From contig QEOQ01000506.1 of assembly GCA_010279815.1 (NCBI GenBank), forward strand, positions 133,814 through 197,813: a stretch of 64,000 bases of DNA, read 5' to 3'. The notes beneath the pieces are model-generated. The model saw only the letters and a program-made list of their open reading frames with translations, was not told the origin of the DNA and did not search any database. The DNA is from Brachionus plicatilis (lineage: Eukaryota > Rotifera > Eurotatoria > Ploima > Brachionidae). Below are positions 1-12,200 of the stretch, piece after piece (position 1 is the first letter of the stretch; the number at the start of each line of letters is the position of its first letter). The translations under genes and the position numbers were made by a program.

Positions 1-2520
1 TCTTCTGGCCGCTTTAATCGAAATAAAGTATTGGCAGGCCTAAAGCGGAAATTTGATCAAAAATGAAATTTAAATTATTTTCAAAAATAAATCAAAAAAC
101 ATCTTTACCTTTTTTATCTATAAAATTTTATAAAAATCAGAAAAATTATTTCAAAAGAAATTTTTCACTTTTTAAATGAATTGTATTGTAATGGCTAAAA
201 CCATTGAAATAAAAATTAAGTTAGTAGTCAAAAAGCGCGTGTTGAATCTTTAATAGAAATTTTAATCCTAAATTTTTTTTTGTTGCCAAATAACTGATCG
301 CATGTTCTTCTGGCCGCTTTAATCGAAATAAAGTATTGGCAGGCCTAAAGCGGGAATTTGATCAAAAATGAAATTTAAAATATTTTCAAATATTAGTCAG
401 AAAACATCTTTAGCTTCTTTATCTATAAAATTTTATAAAAATCGGAAAAATTATTTCAAAAAAAATTTTCTGCTAGATGAAGGATCCCATTTGCTCCTGG
501 TCCACATCTCGAATAAACATTCTATTGGCAATCTAAAAGCTTGTACTTGTTAAAAAATGTTTCCCTGCGAGATGATAATTCCCTAATGCAATCATCAGAT
601 GATTATTGAAAATATATTTTTAGTTTCTTTTGAAAAGGGATATCGGTATATAATCAAATAAGCTGGTCAACTTTTTACTGCCAGATCAATTATCCCATGT
701 ACTTTTAACCGCTCTCGATCAAAAATTATAACTTGACCAAACTAATTCACTTTGATAGAATTTCAAAAAAAAAAATTTTCTGCTACATGAAGGATCCCAA
801 TTGCTCTCAAGCGTTCACCATTGTAATTAATTAAGACTGGCAGTGAAAATCCAAACATTTTAAAGTCCTGACGATTTCAAAAATTCTGTGATCCAGNGCA
901 AGTCAACTTTTTACTGCCAGATAAATTATCCCATGTACTTTTAACCGCTCTCGATCAAAAATTATAACTTTTTAAGGCTAATTTAAAACCGCCTGATTAA
1001 TTATCCATTCTGCTTTAGACCGATGAAGGTAAAAAAAAAATTAAAAATTAAGCATTTTATCGGGTATTTTAAGAAATTACAAAAAAAATTAAGAAGTAAA
1101 TATTATTTATTAATGCCAGTTGAATGATCCGATGTGCTTTTAACTGCTTGGGATAGAAAGAAATTTAAATTTTCATTGCTTTTACCAGAATATGATAGAA
1201 TATCAAAAAGGAAAATTAACTGCCAAATAAATAATCCCTTTTGCCATTAACTTTTGCCATTGAAATTTTCTACATAAAACAAAAAGATACAATATTAAAG
1301 CGGCCAATGATGAATTAAGTGTCTTTTGAAAAGAGATCCCGGTAAATAATAAAATAAGTTAGTTAACTTTTTACTGCCAGATCAATGATCCCATGTGCTT
1401 TTAACCGCTCTAGATCAGAATTTATTACTTGACCAGACTAAATCACTTTGATAGAATTTCCATAAAAACGATATTTATGCCAAATGAATAACCACTTTTG
1501 CCATTCACCGCTCTAGATTAGGATAATTTTAGTTACAGCTCTCGACATAAATTTTTTTCTTGACCAAACTATATCACTTTGATAGAATTTCAAAAATAAA
1601 GATATTTCTCCTGGATGAAAGATTCCGTTTTCTCCTAGCCCATTTTTTTATTAAACATTCTATTGGCAGTCTAAAAGCAAGTACAGTCAACTCTCATTAA
1701 TCCGGCCTTCGATATTTCGGAAAATTCGGTAATTTTGAGGAAATCGGCCGAAAAAAACTTATTTTATGTAAAATACAAGGAATTTTTTCTTTAATTCAGG
1801 TTTGTTAAATTCTCTAATCCAGAGCATTTTTTTTTCAAAGAATTGAAAAAAAATGCAATTTAGTTAAAAAAAATTTGCAAGTTGATTTTTTTTAATTATG
1901 TTGATAAAATGAAAGATAAAACAATCAAAAAAAAAGTAATCACTCGGCCGGAAACGAAAAATATGCAATTATCATAATTCAATGGTAGATCAATCAATTA
2001 AAATAACACTTGCAAAGTTAATTGTAAAATTTAACAAATCAAATCAATTAACTAATAAGCTCAGGTTTAGTAAATTAGTAAAAAAAAATTAAATTTAGAC
2101 AATTTTTTTTCAAAATAATTAAATGGCTCAGTTTGTATTTGAATTTCACTACACCTTATTTTATATATAATAATTATCTCCAAAATTCTGTAAATTTTTT
2201 ACGTTGTATCGTGACAGGAGGGTTTAAACGAAGGCCAAAGCTATTCTGAAAAACCGTAGGGAAACCCAAAATTATTTAATTAATAAATAACAAAAATGAT
2301 TGAATACAATTTTTCAATTAACTAGAATTAGGCTTGTTTTATTTTTTTTCAATAAATTTATTTTTGTTCATGTTTTTTCTTCAATCCGGAACTTCAAGTT
2401 TAAAATTCCTATGTTCCGAGATAACGATAAATTTAAGGCAAAAAAATTTTTTTCCTGCTAAATGATAATTCACCAGTGCTCTCATCAGCTGATTATTGAA
2501 AATATATATTTGGTGTCTCT
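1..2520. repeat. Decayed tandem/dispersed repeat array
   Basis: Positions 1-165 recur almost unchanged at 306-470, starting with the same tcttctggccgctttaatcg. A second module containing ttttactgccagatcaat and aaccgctct(c/a)gatca occurs near 630-780, 900-965 and 1320-1475. A third module (gatgaaggatccca...) occurs near 475, 785 and, diverged, 1610. The module with gattattgaaaatatat occurs near 600 and 2490. Copies differ by point changes and small indels, so this is an old array rather than a fresh satellite. About 1690-2450 interrupts the array with AT-rich sequence beginning cagtcaactctcattaatcc, which looks like a pogo-type transposon end, though no matching right end was found. The short 61-codon ORF at 368-553 lies in a repeat unit and is not considered a gene. 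Confidence 0.75.
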
Positions 2521-2989
2521 CGAGGGTGAAATCTTAAATGCCATTAATTACTTTCTAATTCTTTTTATTCCACTTGATTTTTAATTAAAATTAATAATAA
2601 TCATTCTAATGTTTGTTTATTAATAGAAAGATATCGTAAAATCTCACGACTTAAGCTCATTTTATCAAGATAAGATTTGATCGTTGAATCGGTCCCATTT
2701 TCAATTTTTCTCTATTTAAGTTATGTTTAAGTAACGCTGATAATATTTTATAAGGTTATAAATATTTTTCTTTCTGCAATCAACTTGTTTCTCAAAATTA
2801 ACGCCAATTTAAAATTCTCTTCTAATGTTTTTGTATAGACACTCATAATTTAAATAAAGAAATCAAGAATCAAAATAAAAAATCAACTTAAAACCTTAAA
2901 AAAAATTCAGAGAATTAATGAAAATATACGATATAAAATTTTTTTATTTAATCAACTATTTAAGTTTCATAAATATTCTTTAAAAATAA
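2521..2989. other. AT-rich spacer, no gene seen
   Basis: No supported exon, RNA gene or recognisable element between the repeat array and the first tRNA gene. Confidence 0.6.
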
Positions 2990-3061
2990 GGGCCTGACCG
3001 GGGATCGAACCCGGAGCCTCTCGCACCCAAAGCGAGAATCATACCACTAGACCATCAGGCC
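2990..3061 (-). tRNA. tRNA-Pro (anticodon UGG)
   Basis: On the minus strand the sequence folds as a full cloverleaf. The acceptor stem GGCCTGA pairs with TCAGGCC (seven pairs). The anticodon stem ctcgc/gcgag encloses tttgggt with anticodon TGG, and the T arm reads ccggGTTCGATccccgg. The discriminator base is C, as is usual for proline tRNAs, and the A and B box regions are intact. A T-run (cttattttt) follows directly as a Pol III terminator. It is identical over all 72 nt to the gene at 3173-3244 and is transcribed away from it. Confidence 0.95.
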
Positions 3062-3172
3062 TTTTAAATTATTTACAAGACTATCAATTTTTTCTTTTAC
3101 TTTTGTTTACGCTTAAATGATCAAAAAAGATACAAAAAAAATATTTTTTGAGATTTAATAATTTAAATATGT

Positions 3173-3244
3173 GGCCTGATGGTCTAGTGGTATGATTCTC
3201 GCTTTGGGTGCGAGAGGCTCCGGGTTCGATCCCCGGTCAGGCCC
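3173..3244 (+). tRNA. tRNA-Pro (anticodon UGG)
   Basis: Same cloverleaf as the minus-strand copy at 2990-3061, with identical 72 nt and the same trailing cttatttttaa. The 111 bp between the two genes is AT-rich and would hold both 5' flanks. A divergent pair like this forms a large palindrome, consistent with a recent inverted duplication. Confidence 0.95.
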
Positions 3245-4149
3245 TTATTTTTAACAAAACTGACCCAGGAATAAAATTATGATTAATTTAGAATTATTTC
3301 ATGAATGATAATTGAATAATTAAACATTTTCAAAACTTTAATTGTGATTATTTTTATAAGAATATAAAGCTAATTCGATTTTGCCAGGCCTTTATTTTGT
3401 TAACAAAATTGTTTCAAAAAGAAAAAATTAAAAGTTAAATTATCTCATAAATTTAATATATAAGATCTTTATTATAAATAAAATTCAAAATCGATTTTAA
3501 AATCTTAATCATAGGTTTATTCTAGATTAGTTGTCATTTATTTTAAGTAAAATCAAATTCGATATATAATATATAAATAAATGTTAATCCGACGTTATAA
3601 TTTAATTTTGAGTTAATGGTTTATGCTTGGATATTAGAACTATTTACTGTCGAGTTACATTATGGGTTATTAACATTTGTATGCTTTTATTCTAATTATT
3701 ATGGTTTCTTCTTAATTTTGTAATTAGAAAACATCTTTTCTAAATATTAATGTTACAATTTTGGAAATTATGTCGCAAAAAGATATAATTAAAGTTTAAG
3801 AAATAAAGTTTTTTAGTACCTCAAATTTATCAAAATTTACCTCAAATTTAATAAAAATTTTCTCAAATTTAATAAAAGACTATTTTTTTATTAAAAAAGT
3901 AGCAAAATATAAAAAAAGTATTCAAATAAAAAAAAATTACATCAATTTATAAAAAAAGAAAGCAATTTCATTATAAAACCGCAAAAAGTCAATACTCACC
4001 TCTAAAAATAAAAAAAATTAACAATTATAATAATAAAAATATCTTTTTTTTTTCATAACTAAGCCACATTTTTCATGTTTTAGATTCATTATTTTGAGTA
4101 AATTCTTGATTGAATGTTTTTTGTTTTTTTTGATTATTAGGCACAACTT
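3245..4149. other. AT-rich intergenic stretch
   Basis: Long A and T runs, with short local repeats of the type tcaaatttaataaaa near 3830-3880. No coding potential recognised. Confidence 0.6.
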
Positions 4150-4300
4150 CGGTTATATCATCATCATATCATAAGAGATGCCTTTTGGATCTCCACCACC
4201 GCCAACTGTATTTGATGGTTGTATTATTAGAGCTGGTTTATTTTTTTTGGGGCACCACGTTTACGATTCGGTTGAATTGGTAAATCCATAGCAACAATGT
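4150..4300 (-). mobile_element. Relic of a MULE-type transposase C-terminus
   Basis: Read on the minus strand, about 50 codons in two frames give a basic tail of the type MDLPIQPNRKRGAPKK followed, after a frameshift, by KPALIIQPSN. This resembles the lysine/arginine-rich C-terminal tail that I recall from FLYWCH/MULE-type transposases in invertebrates. No catalytic region is present here. Assignment is by recalled similarity only. Confidence 0.35.
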
Positions 4301-4640
4301 TATTTATTTATTTGTTTTCTGTACCGAGCTAGAGCTCGAATAAGTTAAAAAATAANTCATATTGAGTTGTTTTGGACATGGAGCGTTTTTTAATTAATGC
4401 AAGTAGCAAAATTGAGATTTTGATTTTGATTGGATGTTTGATGCAAAGTAGAAGCAGCTGTTCATGGCTTTGGATTAAGTAGTCTTTGTATTTTGTTTTC
4501 TATGGTAATTTGTGTTCATTTTTTTTATGCAGTTATTATTGGCCGTCAGTAAAGTTTTTCACAAATTTATTATTTTTTTTTATTTATTTGTTTTCTGTAC
4601 CGAGCTAAAGCTCCTTCAGATTAAGTTAAAAAATAATAAT
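4300..4640 (-). repeat. Duplicated non-LTR retrotransposon 3' tail
   Basis: The segment tttatttgttttctgtaccgagct...gttaaaaaataa occurs twice, at 4300-4355 and 4570-4640. On the minus strand both read as an AT-rich 3' untranslated end, passing through agctcggtacagaaaac into an (aaat)n-like tail. They lie downstream, on that strand, of the reverse-transcriptase relic at 4800-5187, so at least one is probably the tail of that element. A single N at 4356 abuts the first copy. Confidence 0.5.
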
Positions 4641-4799
4641 AAAAAAAATAAAATAAAAATAAAATTAAAGTTAATAAAATGAGATAAAAAAAAAGAATCA
4701 AAAAAAAGTAAATAATCTAAAAAAATGAAAGTTGAAAAGACATAAATTGGAATAGATTGTTACATGTGGCACATGTTTAAATTTCAAGTTTCAGGAAAA

Positions 4800-5187
4800 A
4801 AAGAAGAAATAGTAAGGTAGCAATTACACAATGGAGTTGGGTATTCAATATATCTTGATTCGAAACCTTCTTTGTATTCCTTCACCAGTCTTACAACCAA
4901 TGGAATAGAATGACTCAGTCCTGTCCCAACATATCTCTCACTCAATTCCGATTCGAGACTTTTAGTAATTTAAGTTTATTAAAAGCCTCATGATGCACGA
5001 TGTTGGTGGGAGTATCATATTTTAACTTAAGAATAGATCTGACTGCTATATTCTGAATTGCTTGTAGTTTTTTGATATTATTTTCTGAAAATGAATTTAA
5101 AATGTCAAAATAAAAAAAATAAAATTTTAAACATTTTGAAATATTTTTTAAGCTCGAATTTTTATTTAAATAGTCAAAAGCAAGCAC
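4800..5187 (-). mobile_element. Non-LTR retrotransposon relic (RT C-terminal part)
   Basis: A minus-strand reading frame of 81 codons (5187-4942) contains KKLQAIQNIAVRSILKLKYD and TPTNIVHHEAFNKLKLLKVS. This is the post-catalytic helical region typical of Jockey/CR1-like reverse transcriptases. Homology to the second copy (6420-6779) continues downstream to about 4780 after a frame break. No endonuclease or RT catalytic motif remains, so this is a 5'-truncated dead copy. Confidence 0.7.
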
Positions 5188-5304
5188 AGTGTTCTAGCAC
5201 AAAAACAGTTGGTTGAGAACTTGATATATTTTTAGTTTTAAAATTTTTAAAAAAAATTTTTTGTGCTAGAACAATATCTTTATTAACCTTGAAATTAAAT
5301 ATTA

Positions 5305-5465
5305 TTTAATTAAAGTTTAAGTCCCATGGACAAATTAAAATAAAAATTGATAGACAGTTAAATATCCATTATACAATTAAGTAAAAAATTCAGTTTGTTA
5401 TATAGAAAAAAATGATTAAGATTATTCAGCATACAATATTATATTTTAAAAATAGTATTTTACTG
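5305..5465. repeat. Left arm of long inverted repeat
   Basis: About 160 bp that recur, reverse-complemented, at 7868-8037, with shared blocks such as taattaaagtttaagt, ccatggacaaatt, aagtaaaaaattcagtttgt and gattaagattattca. The two arms enclose about 2.4 kb containing retrotransposon debris. Confidence 0.7.
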
Positions 5466-6419
5466 AGTCCGTTAGTCCATTGTTGTTACATTCAAGGCAC
5501 CATTCAATCAAAAAAACACTGAATGCTGAATCATATTCAGTGCAATTTATATGAGTCAGATCTTCTAATTTTGTTAAATGTTTAATAAAAGAAGTTTAAT
5601 AAATATAAAGCAAAAAAATACATCTGTTAATAAGTTGATTGGGTCAAAAATGACCCGATTATGACTGTATGAAGGTTAAACAAAACCGATAGCCAATAGT
5701 TTCGCTGAAGTATTCGTCGAATCAGAATGCAGGATTTCAATTCTTGAGTTCAAAAATCGTTCAGTATCCTAGTTTTTCCTATGAACACATCTTAGCGTAT
5801 TTCGCTGAAGGAACGAAAAAATCAAAAGAGACGCTTATATTCGAGCAAAAAATCATTTTTTTATTTTTTCGAATATAAGCGGGTTCGTCTTGTATTCAAG
5901 CATATTTTTACAGATTAGATCTAATTATGTGAATTAGAGAAACCTGATTGGATATTTATTAGCCAATAAAACAAAATAAAACAGAATTACAAGGTTGCAT
6001 TGGTTGTGAAGGTTGCATTTTATACAACAAGCTAATTATTGCGAGGAACGAGCAAAGCCGAGACGAGCTTAATAACCAAACAAGACCGTTCGGTTTTGGA
6101 CTGAATCAATTTGATTTGAGGGGAAAGTAAGCAGAACTATTGGATTAGATTCGAATTGATTCGCAAAAAAACTAACATCTATTGGATAAAAATCCAATTA
6201 CAGCACATACAAAAATATCTTTTAAGGTTTCGTTATTCGCATATCAAAAGCTCTGCTTCACTATCTTAAATATTAAAAGCGCTTATATTCAAGCATCAAA
6301 ATTTGCTTTTTTTNAATAAAAAAATAAAGTTAAAATAATATAACTAAAAAAGTAGATAAATATTAAAATTAAAATTAGATAAATTTTGATAGAGAGTAAC
6401 AGAATACATGTTTTTAAAT
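5466..6419. other. Noncoding DNA between inverted-repeat arms
   Basis: No gene recognised. Holds a hairpin at 5833-5880 (gcttatattcg / cgaatataagc) and related fragments near 6275-6295, plus a single N at 6314. Confidence 0.5.
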
Positions 6420-6779
6420 ATTTGATGATTCAGGAAAAAAAGAAGAAATAGTAAAGTAGCAAATACACAATGGAGTTGGATACTCGATGTATCTTGATTC
6501 GAAACCTTTGTTTTATTCTTCCACCAGTCTAACAGTTAATGGAACAGAATGGCTCAGTCCTGCCCTAACATATCTCTCACTCAACTCAAAAAGATTTGAG
6601 ATTGTTAGTAGTTTAAGTTTATCATATGCCTCATTATGTAATATGTTGGAGGGAGTATCATATCTTAGTTTTAGTATAGAACGAACTGCTGAATTTTGGA
6701 TTACTTCTGACCTTTTGATATTAGTTTCTGAAAGAGAGTTAAGACAAGGAAAAGAATAATCTTGAATAGATCCAATCAA
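6420..6779 (-). mobile_element. Second copy of the same non-LTR relic
   Basis: The minus-strand frame 6779-6513 encodes SETNIKRSEVIQNSAVRSIL and YDTPSNILHNEAYDKLKLLT, then FELSERYVRAGLSHSVPL. It is colinear with the relic at 4800-5187 and fills in the part lost there to a frameshift. The nucleotide similarity continues through 6420-6480 (caggaaaaaaagaagaaatagta). Truncated at both ends; no catalytic domain. Confidence 0.7.
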
Positions 6780-7153
6780 AGACTTATAAAGGTTTCCTTA
6801 AGTGTTTAAGTCAAGGCCCCTTTTTTTTGTTCGACAAGAAATAACCTCACATTGTATTTATTGTATTAATATGAAAAGCTTTGCGGGGACATCAATGCAA
6901 TTTAGAGGGATTAAACAAATTAAAAGATCATATGACAAATTATTATTTAAAAGCGACAGACTAAAGATAAAATATTATTATTATTAAAAAATAATTTAGG
7001 AAAAGTTTTTTCCAGGGCAGTTCCGAATGGCAGAGTTTTCTTTTCAACCCACATGGTTGCAATATGATTAAGATATGTATTAATTTTATGTGTATAATTA
7101 AAGTAGAAAAATTAATATCTAGATTTTATATAAATTGTTAAATCAGATTTTTG

Positions 7154-7860
7154 CTAAGAGTTTGACGTGTTAATGATTGAATCAAAGGGTGTTTTGTACT
7201 TTAAATTGTTTCTGGAGGAGTTTTGAAACAGAAAGTCCTGGATCTCCTGAGCTATTATTTCATGGCTTTGCCTTGTGGTGATAAATTTAGAAAAAAGCTT
7301 GTTTGCTCTGTCATCAATCAAGTCGATTCTTAGCTCTTTGTGGATTGTTTTGATACTTGTCTTTAGTGGAAAATACTTTATGATTCGCAAGACTCGATTT
7401 TGCACTTTTTGCATTTCGGCTCTTATGTTCTGAGTGCCTGACTGAAGTATTATAAAACAGTAGTCGAATAATGATCACATGAGTGACATGTATAAAATTC
7501 TGTTGATTTTAAAAGATGATCTCCATTTAAAACTTTTAATTTTCCTGATTAGGTTTATTTTGGAAATTTGTTTTGAATTGATAATTTTCAAATGTTCTTT
7601 GTAGTTGATTTTGGGATCTAGTTTAATACCAAGGAATGTTGACTAAAGATAAAAGACAATGAAACAAATAATACTAAGAAAATTGAGGATTGATCAATTA
7701 ATTAACAACTTGAAATCATAAATAATACAGTCGANTTGTTTTGAATTGATAATTTTCAAATGTTCTTTGTAGTTGATTTTGGGATCTAGTTTAATACCAA
7801 GGAATGTTGGATTTGGGTCAAGAGAAATATGTGAGTTCCCAATTTTTATTTTCATTCCAT
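7154..7860 (-). mobile_element. Relic of a different non-LTR reverse transcriptase
   Basis: Minus-strand codons from 7414 to 7154 give MQKVQNRVLRIIKYFPLKTS followed by a helical tail. Upstream, in broken frames, are stretches resembling PTFLGIKLDPKINYKEHLKI and SLMCSLFDYCFIILQSG, in the order found in CR1/Jockey-like RTs (the LGI-D region, then the thumb). It differs from the 4.9/6.6 kb family. Bases 7569-7640 are repeated at 7736-7809 beside a single N (7735), so part of the structure may be an assembly artefact. Confidence 0.65.
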
Positions 7861-7867
7861 ATCTTTT

Positions 7868-8037
7868 CTCATAATACTATCTTTATTAAATAGAAAATTG
7901 TATGTTGAATAATCTTAATCATTTTTTTGTATATAACAAACTGAATTTTTTACTTAATTGTAAAATCGATATTTAATTTTCTATTAATTTTTATTTCAAT
8001 TTGTCCATGGAACTTAAACTTTAATTAGATAAATAAA
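7868..8037. repeat. Right arm of long inverted repeat
   Basis: Reverse complement of 5305-5465 with scattered differences; see that entry. Confidence 0.7.
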
Positions 8038-9275
8038 ATAAATAAATAAATTAACTTTTTTGCTTTTATAGTCTGATTTTTACCTTAAATAATAAACTTA
8101 ACATGTTTTTTTTTTTAAATAAAATGATTAGAAAATTAAAATTTTCAATTTTTCTTGAATATGATTTTTTTATTCAACGCCAAATCTGGCTTAATTTAAA
8201 AAGTAAATAAAATCATTGCATGTTCGTATAAATAAAGCAGAATCACAGTTGTTTAAAGTCACTAGTTTCAAATCAAATCAAGTTTGGATTTTTTTTTAAG
8301 TTAAAAACTTATAATTTATTAAATTTTTAAATTTTAAATTTAATAACTCAAATGTTATTAAGAATTTATAAATAAAAAAATTAGCGAAATTGTTTTATTA
8401 AATTCTATAGTTTTTTTGTTTCTATGTGCCTCAAAATAAAAATTTTTTATTCAAATTAGTATTTTTGATTTTTTCTTCAGTGAATGCATCACCTGCTAGA
8501 GAAGCTTTGCATGGTCAGATAAAATATTGACTTCTGATTATAGAATTTTCGTAATGACAGGGAACTTTCAAAATTATTTTTTGTTTATTCGCTTGTTTAT
8601 GATTAGCGAAAATCTAAACACATTTTGGCTTAAGCAATATATCTTTTTAATTGAAGTAAAAAATTATTAAATCTTAGGCCAAAAATGCTCCTTTTCATTT
8701 AATTAAAAAATAATTTAAACATTTTCTTTATTTAATTTTGAGTTTAACACTGTATTTAAATTTACCAACAAAAAAAAACATTAAAAAAAATTTCTACCGA
8801 CATTGAAAAATATTTAAATGTGGATTTATAAGGTTTAATAATTGAGTTTAATTTCTTTTAAAAATTAAATAAATAATAATGGAACAAAAAAAATTACGAA
8901 ATTTTATCATCTTTAAAAAATAACAACATGATTTACAAAAAAAAAACAAAATAAAACAATTTGCTGCTGCTTAACTTAGATAACCAAGTTTTGATTTCTG
9001 AAAATTAGTAAAATATTAAACACCACTGTTATTGTTTTTAATTCTTGAAATTTCTAAATCAAAAATAAAATCGTGCAGAAAAAGTTAAAACAAAAATAAA
9101 CTTAAGAAAAAAAAAACTAAAACTCTTTTACTTCAAAACATTTCATTCGAAATTTCGCTATTTTAACTATTAATATATTTCGTATCCAATTTTTGATATC
9201 AAAACTCTATTCTAGCCTACATATCCCGACATTCAAATTTAGCTAGCATTTACTAAAAAAAAATTATATTGGTGT
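8038..9275. other. AT-rich spacer downstream of FTZ-F1
   Basis: No exon or element supported. Presumably includes the 3' untranslated region of the nuclear receptor gene at its right edge. Confidence 0.5.
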
Positions 9276-12200
9276 CTATGTTACTATATTGGAAGGTCCA
9301 TAGAGCATTTCTCCAAGGAGACATCCCTCAAGAAGTGTTCCATTAAATGACTCTGTGTCCAAGACACTCAGAATTTGTTTAATTTCAACTCCAATCAACT
9401 TTATATCGGGCAATTTTAGCAAAAGCTGGGCAAATTTTTCTTGGTTGCCATTCGATGATGTGTACTCGACGAATGCTGTGCTCACATACTGTTGAACTTC
9501 TTCAATATGATCCGGATTACTCATTCCAATAACATCTAGCGAAAATTTTAAAAATAAAAAATTTGTTGGCACATTAAGAATTATTTTCTTACCAGGATCA
9601 AAAAGAACTAAATATTTTAGAGCCAAATACTCAGCATATTGAAGGTTGACTGACTTAAAGTGACCAACACAACGCATAAAACTACGTGCTATTTCATTTA
9701 GCTGCTGATTTTTAATAGAATTAATTCGCACTGTTTGATCATTAATGAAAATTATTGACTCGTAGTTGATAAATTCTGTCTTACACTGTTTCCACATTAA
9801 ATCTAACAAAAGAATGTCTATCCAAGAGTTTTTTAGCAATTTTATTTGGTCATCAATCTTCAAAAAAAAATTTTAAATTAAAGAAAAATTATTATTTTAG
9901 TGTTGTGAATTTCAAATACATATTGAAAATAAATTCTAAATTTTTTGATAAATTAAAATTAAATTTAATAAAAAAATAATCAAAATTTTCCTCATGTAAA
10001 AAAAGACAAAAAATAAAGGGTCAATAAATTTTAAATTTATTATTGATTTGATTTGCGAAAAAAAAAATAAGCAAATTTTTTTGTCAGGCAAAAAAGGTGC
10101 AACAAAGCATGTTGCAATATTTTTTCTTATAATTTTTATTAACTTGAAATGAAGAAATTTTGTTCAATTTGTTTTTGAAATTCACAAAACCTTATGAATT
10201 TCTAATACAAATTGAACAAAAAATTCGGCAATTTGAAGTTTATGATCACTTTTTGATGCTCAAAATGATCAAATCAAATTAAAACTATTAAATAAATTAT
10301 TATTTCTTAATAGAAATAATGCAGAGATACATTTTTGGATTTAGCATACTTTGTTAAATATAAAAATAAACTCTGCAAAATCAAAATGCACAATACAGAA
10401 TGCACACCATCGAAATGATGCTATTTTAAGTGGTTAATTTTTTGCAGACTTTTGCAGATTTTACCTTTAGATTTAACAAAGTATGTTAAAACCAAAAATT
10501 TACCTCTGCACTAATTCTATTAAAAAATAAAAATTTATTATAAAGTTTAAGTTTTATTTGATAATTTTGAGCATCAAAAATTGATCATAAACTTCAACTT
10601 GCCCAAAAATTCTTCATTTTTTTAATAAATAAAAATTAAAGTTAATAAAAAATATCAAAAAAAATATTGTAACATACTTTGTTGCACCTTTTTTCCCTAA
10701 AAGAAATTTTTATTTTCTTTATTTTTTAAGAAATCAAATCAATGATCTACTTAAATCTTATTGATTCGTTTTGTTTGTCATTTTTTACATGAGAAAAATT
10801 ATTCAAGGTAAATTGCAGTATTTTTTCTAGTATTTTATATTAACTTTAATTTTAATTTATTAAGAAATGAAGAATTTTTGTTCAATTTGTTTTTGAAATT
10901 CAAAATACCAATGCATAATACATTTTATTTTTGCACACACAATTTAAAAATAAATATTTTAAAAAAAGTTTACTTTTATTTCTTTGAAATAGATTGACTG
11001 CCGGGCCCAATCGACCATCAAAAAACACCACTTTTCCATTAGAGCGCATGAAATTTGTGCTATGTCTTTTGAGTTGAAGTCGACTCTAAATGATCGCACC
11101 GATTCTATGATGCTTTCTTCGGAGCATTTGTAAGAAATGTCACTGGCGATCAATTTTTGCAAGACATCAGGCATGTTGTTCGGATAATGACCAGAGTTTT
11201 CGAGTGAACAAACCGATGAAGAGGTGGGCGACGGCGACATTTCCATTAGATTCGAACATGCATCGATCTTGTCAGCACTTCTGTTCGCGTTGACCAAATT
11301 TTGCAGCAAATGCATATTATTGAATTTGTTTATTATCAAGCTCTTTACGTTTGACTCGTTGACTAAGTTTTGGAACTGAGAAATGGACGATTGGGATGAC
11401 ATGGACGATGTTGGCGACGACGAAGGACTTGCGTTTGGCAGGTTTGAATTCAACATAGTGGAATAGTTAAAAATATCTGAGGCATTTTTGAGAAACAAAT
11501 GTCCATTTGCCGAATTCAAGGCTGCCACAACCGCAGGGTTTAAGCTGTTCTGTTCATAAGAGTGGCTCAAAAAGCTGGGCGCATTGTGACTTTTGAAGGT
11601 GGACTCGAAAGGCTCTGACTTTATGTTCATTGATTTGGAATTTTCTGTTTGAACCGAGAGATTAGTGTTTTGACTATTGTTCAGATTTAAAGTGCCGAGT
11701 GGATTTTGGTGAAAATTCTGCATCATCACACCATTGGGCTCTGTTTGAGCTGCGGCCATGGCTGCCACTGTGTTCTCGTTTAGCTCATTTTGTTGCTTGA
11801 GAATTTGCTGCTTTAAAGCACGGCTTCTCCGGTACAGAGGGCCAAACTTGTTGCGGCCACCTCGCACCCGATTCTCTCTCACTGCCTCCAATTTCATGCC
11901 AACCTGCAAGCACTTTTGGAATCTGCAATAGGCACATCTTTTCCGCTGGTGCTTGTCTATCTGACATTGCTGCTTATCAACACAAGAATACAGCTTTTTA
12001 TTTTGAACTGTTCGCTTAAAAAAGCCCTTGCACGATTCGCATGTGAGCAGGCCATAATGGAAACCGCTGACTTTGTCGCCACACACTGGACAAGCTTCGT
12101 TGAAGCCCAATTTAACGTCCAAGGGTACATCTGGCGAGTCCACGTCCAATACTCCCACATTTTGAATACCTGAATCTTTAATTTTAAAATTTTAATTAAA

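Noticed and set aside
1685..2450. Complete pogo-type transposon inside the repeat array
   Set aside because: A plausible left end (cagtcaactctcatt) is present, but no matching inverted right end or target duplication could be found.
6487..6759. 90-codon plus-strand ORF
   Set aside because: Shadow of the minus-strand reverse-transcriptase relic at 6513-6779.
9276..9863. Single uninterrupted 195-residue exon for the FTZ-F1 C-terminus
   Set aside because: Contains a canonical 57-nt GT-AG intron; removing it restores the conserved ligand-binding-domain sequence, and the exon really starts at 9857.
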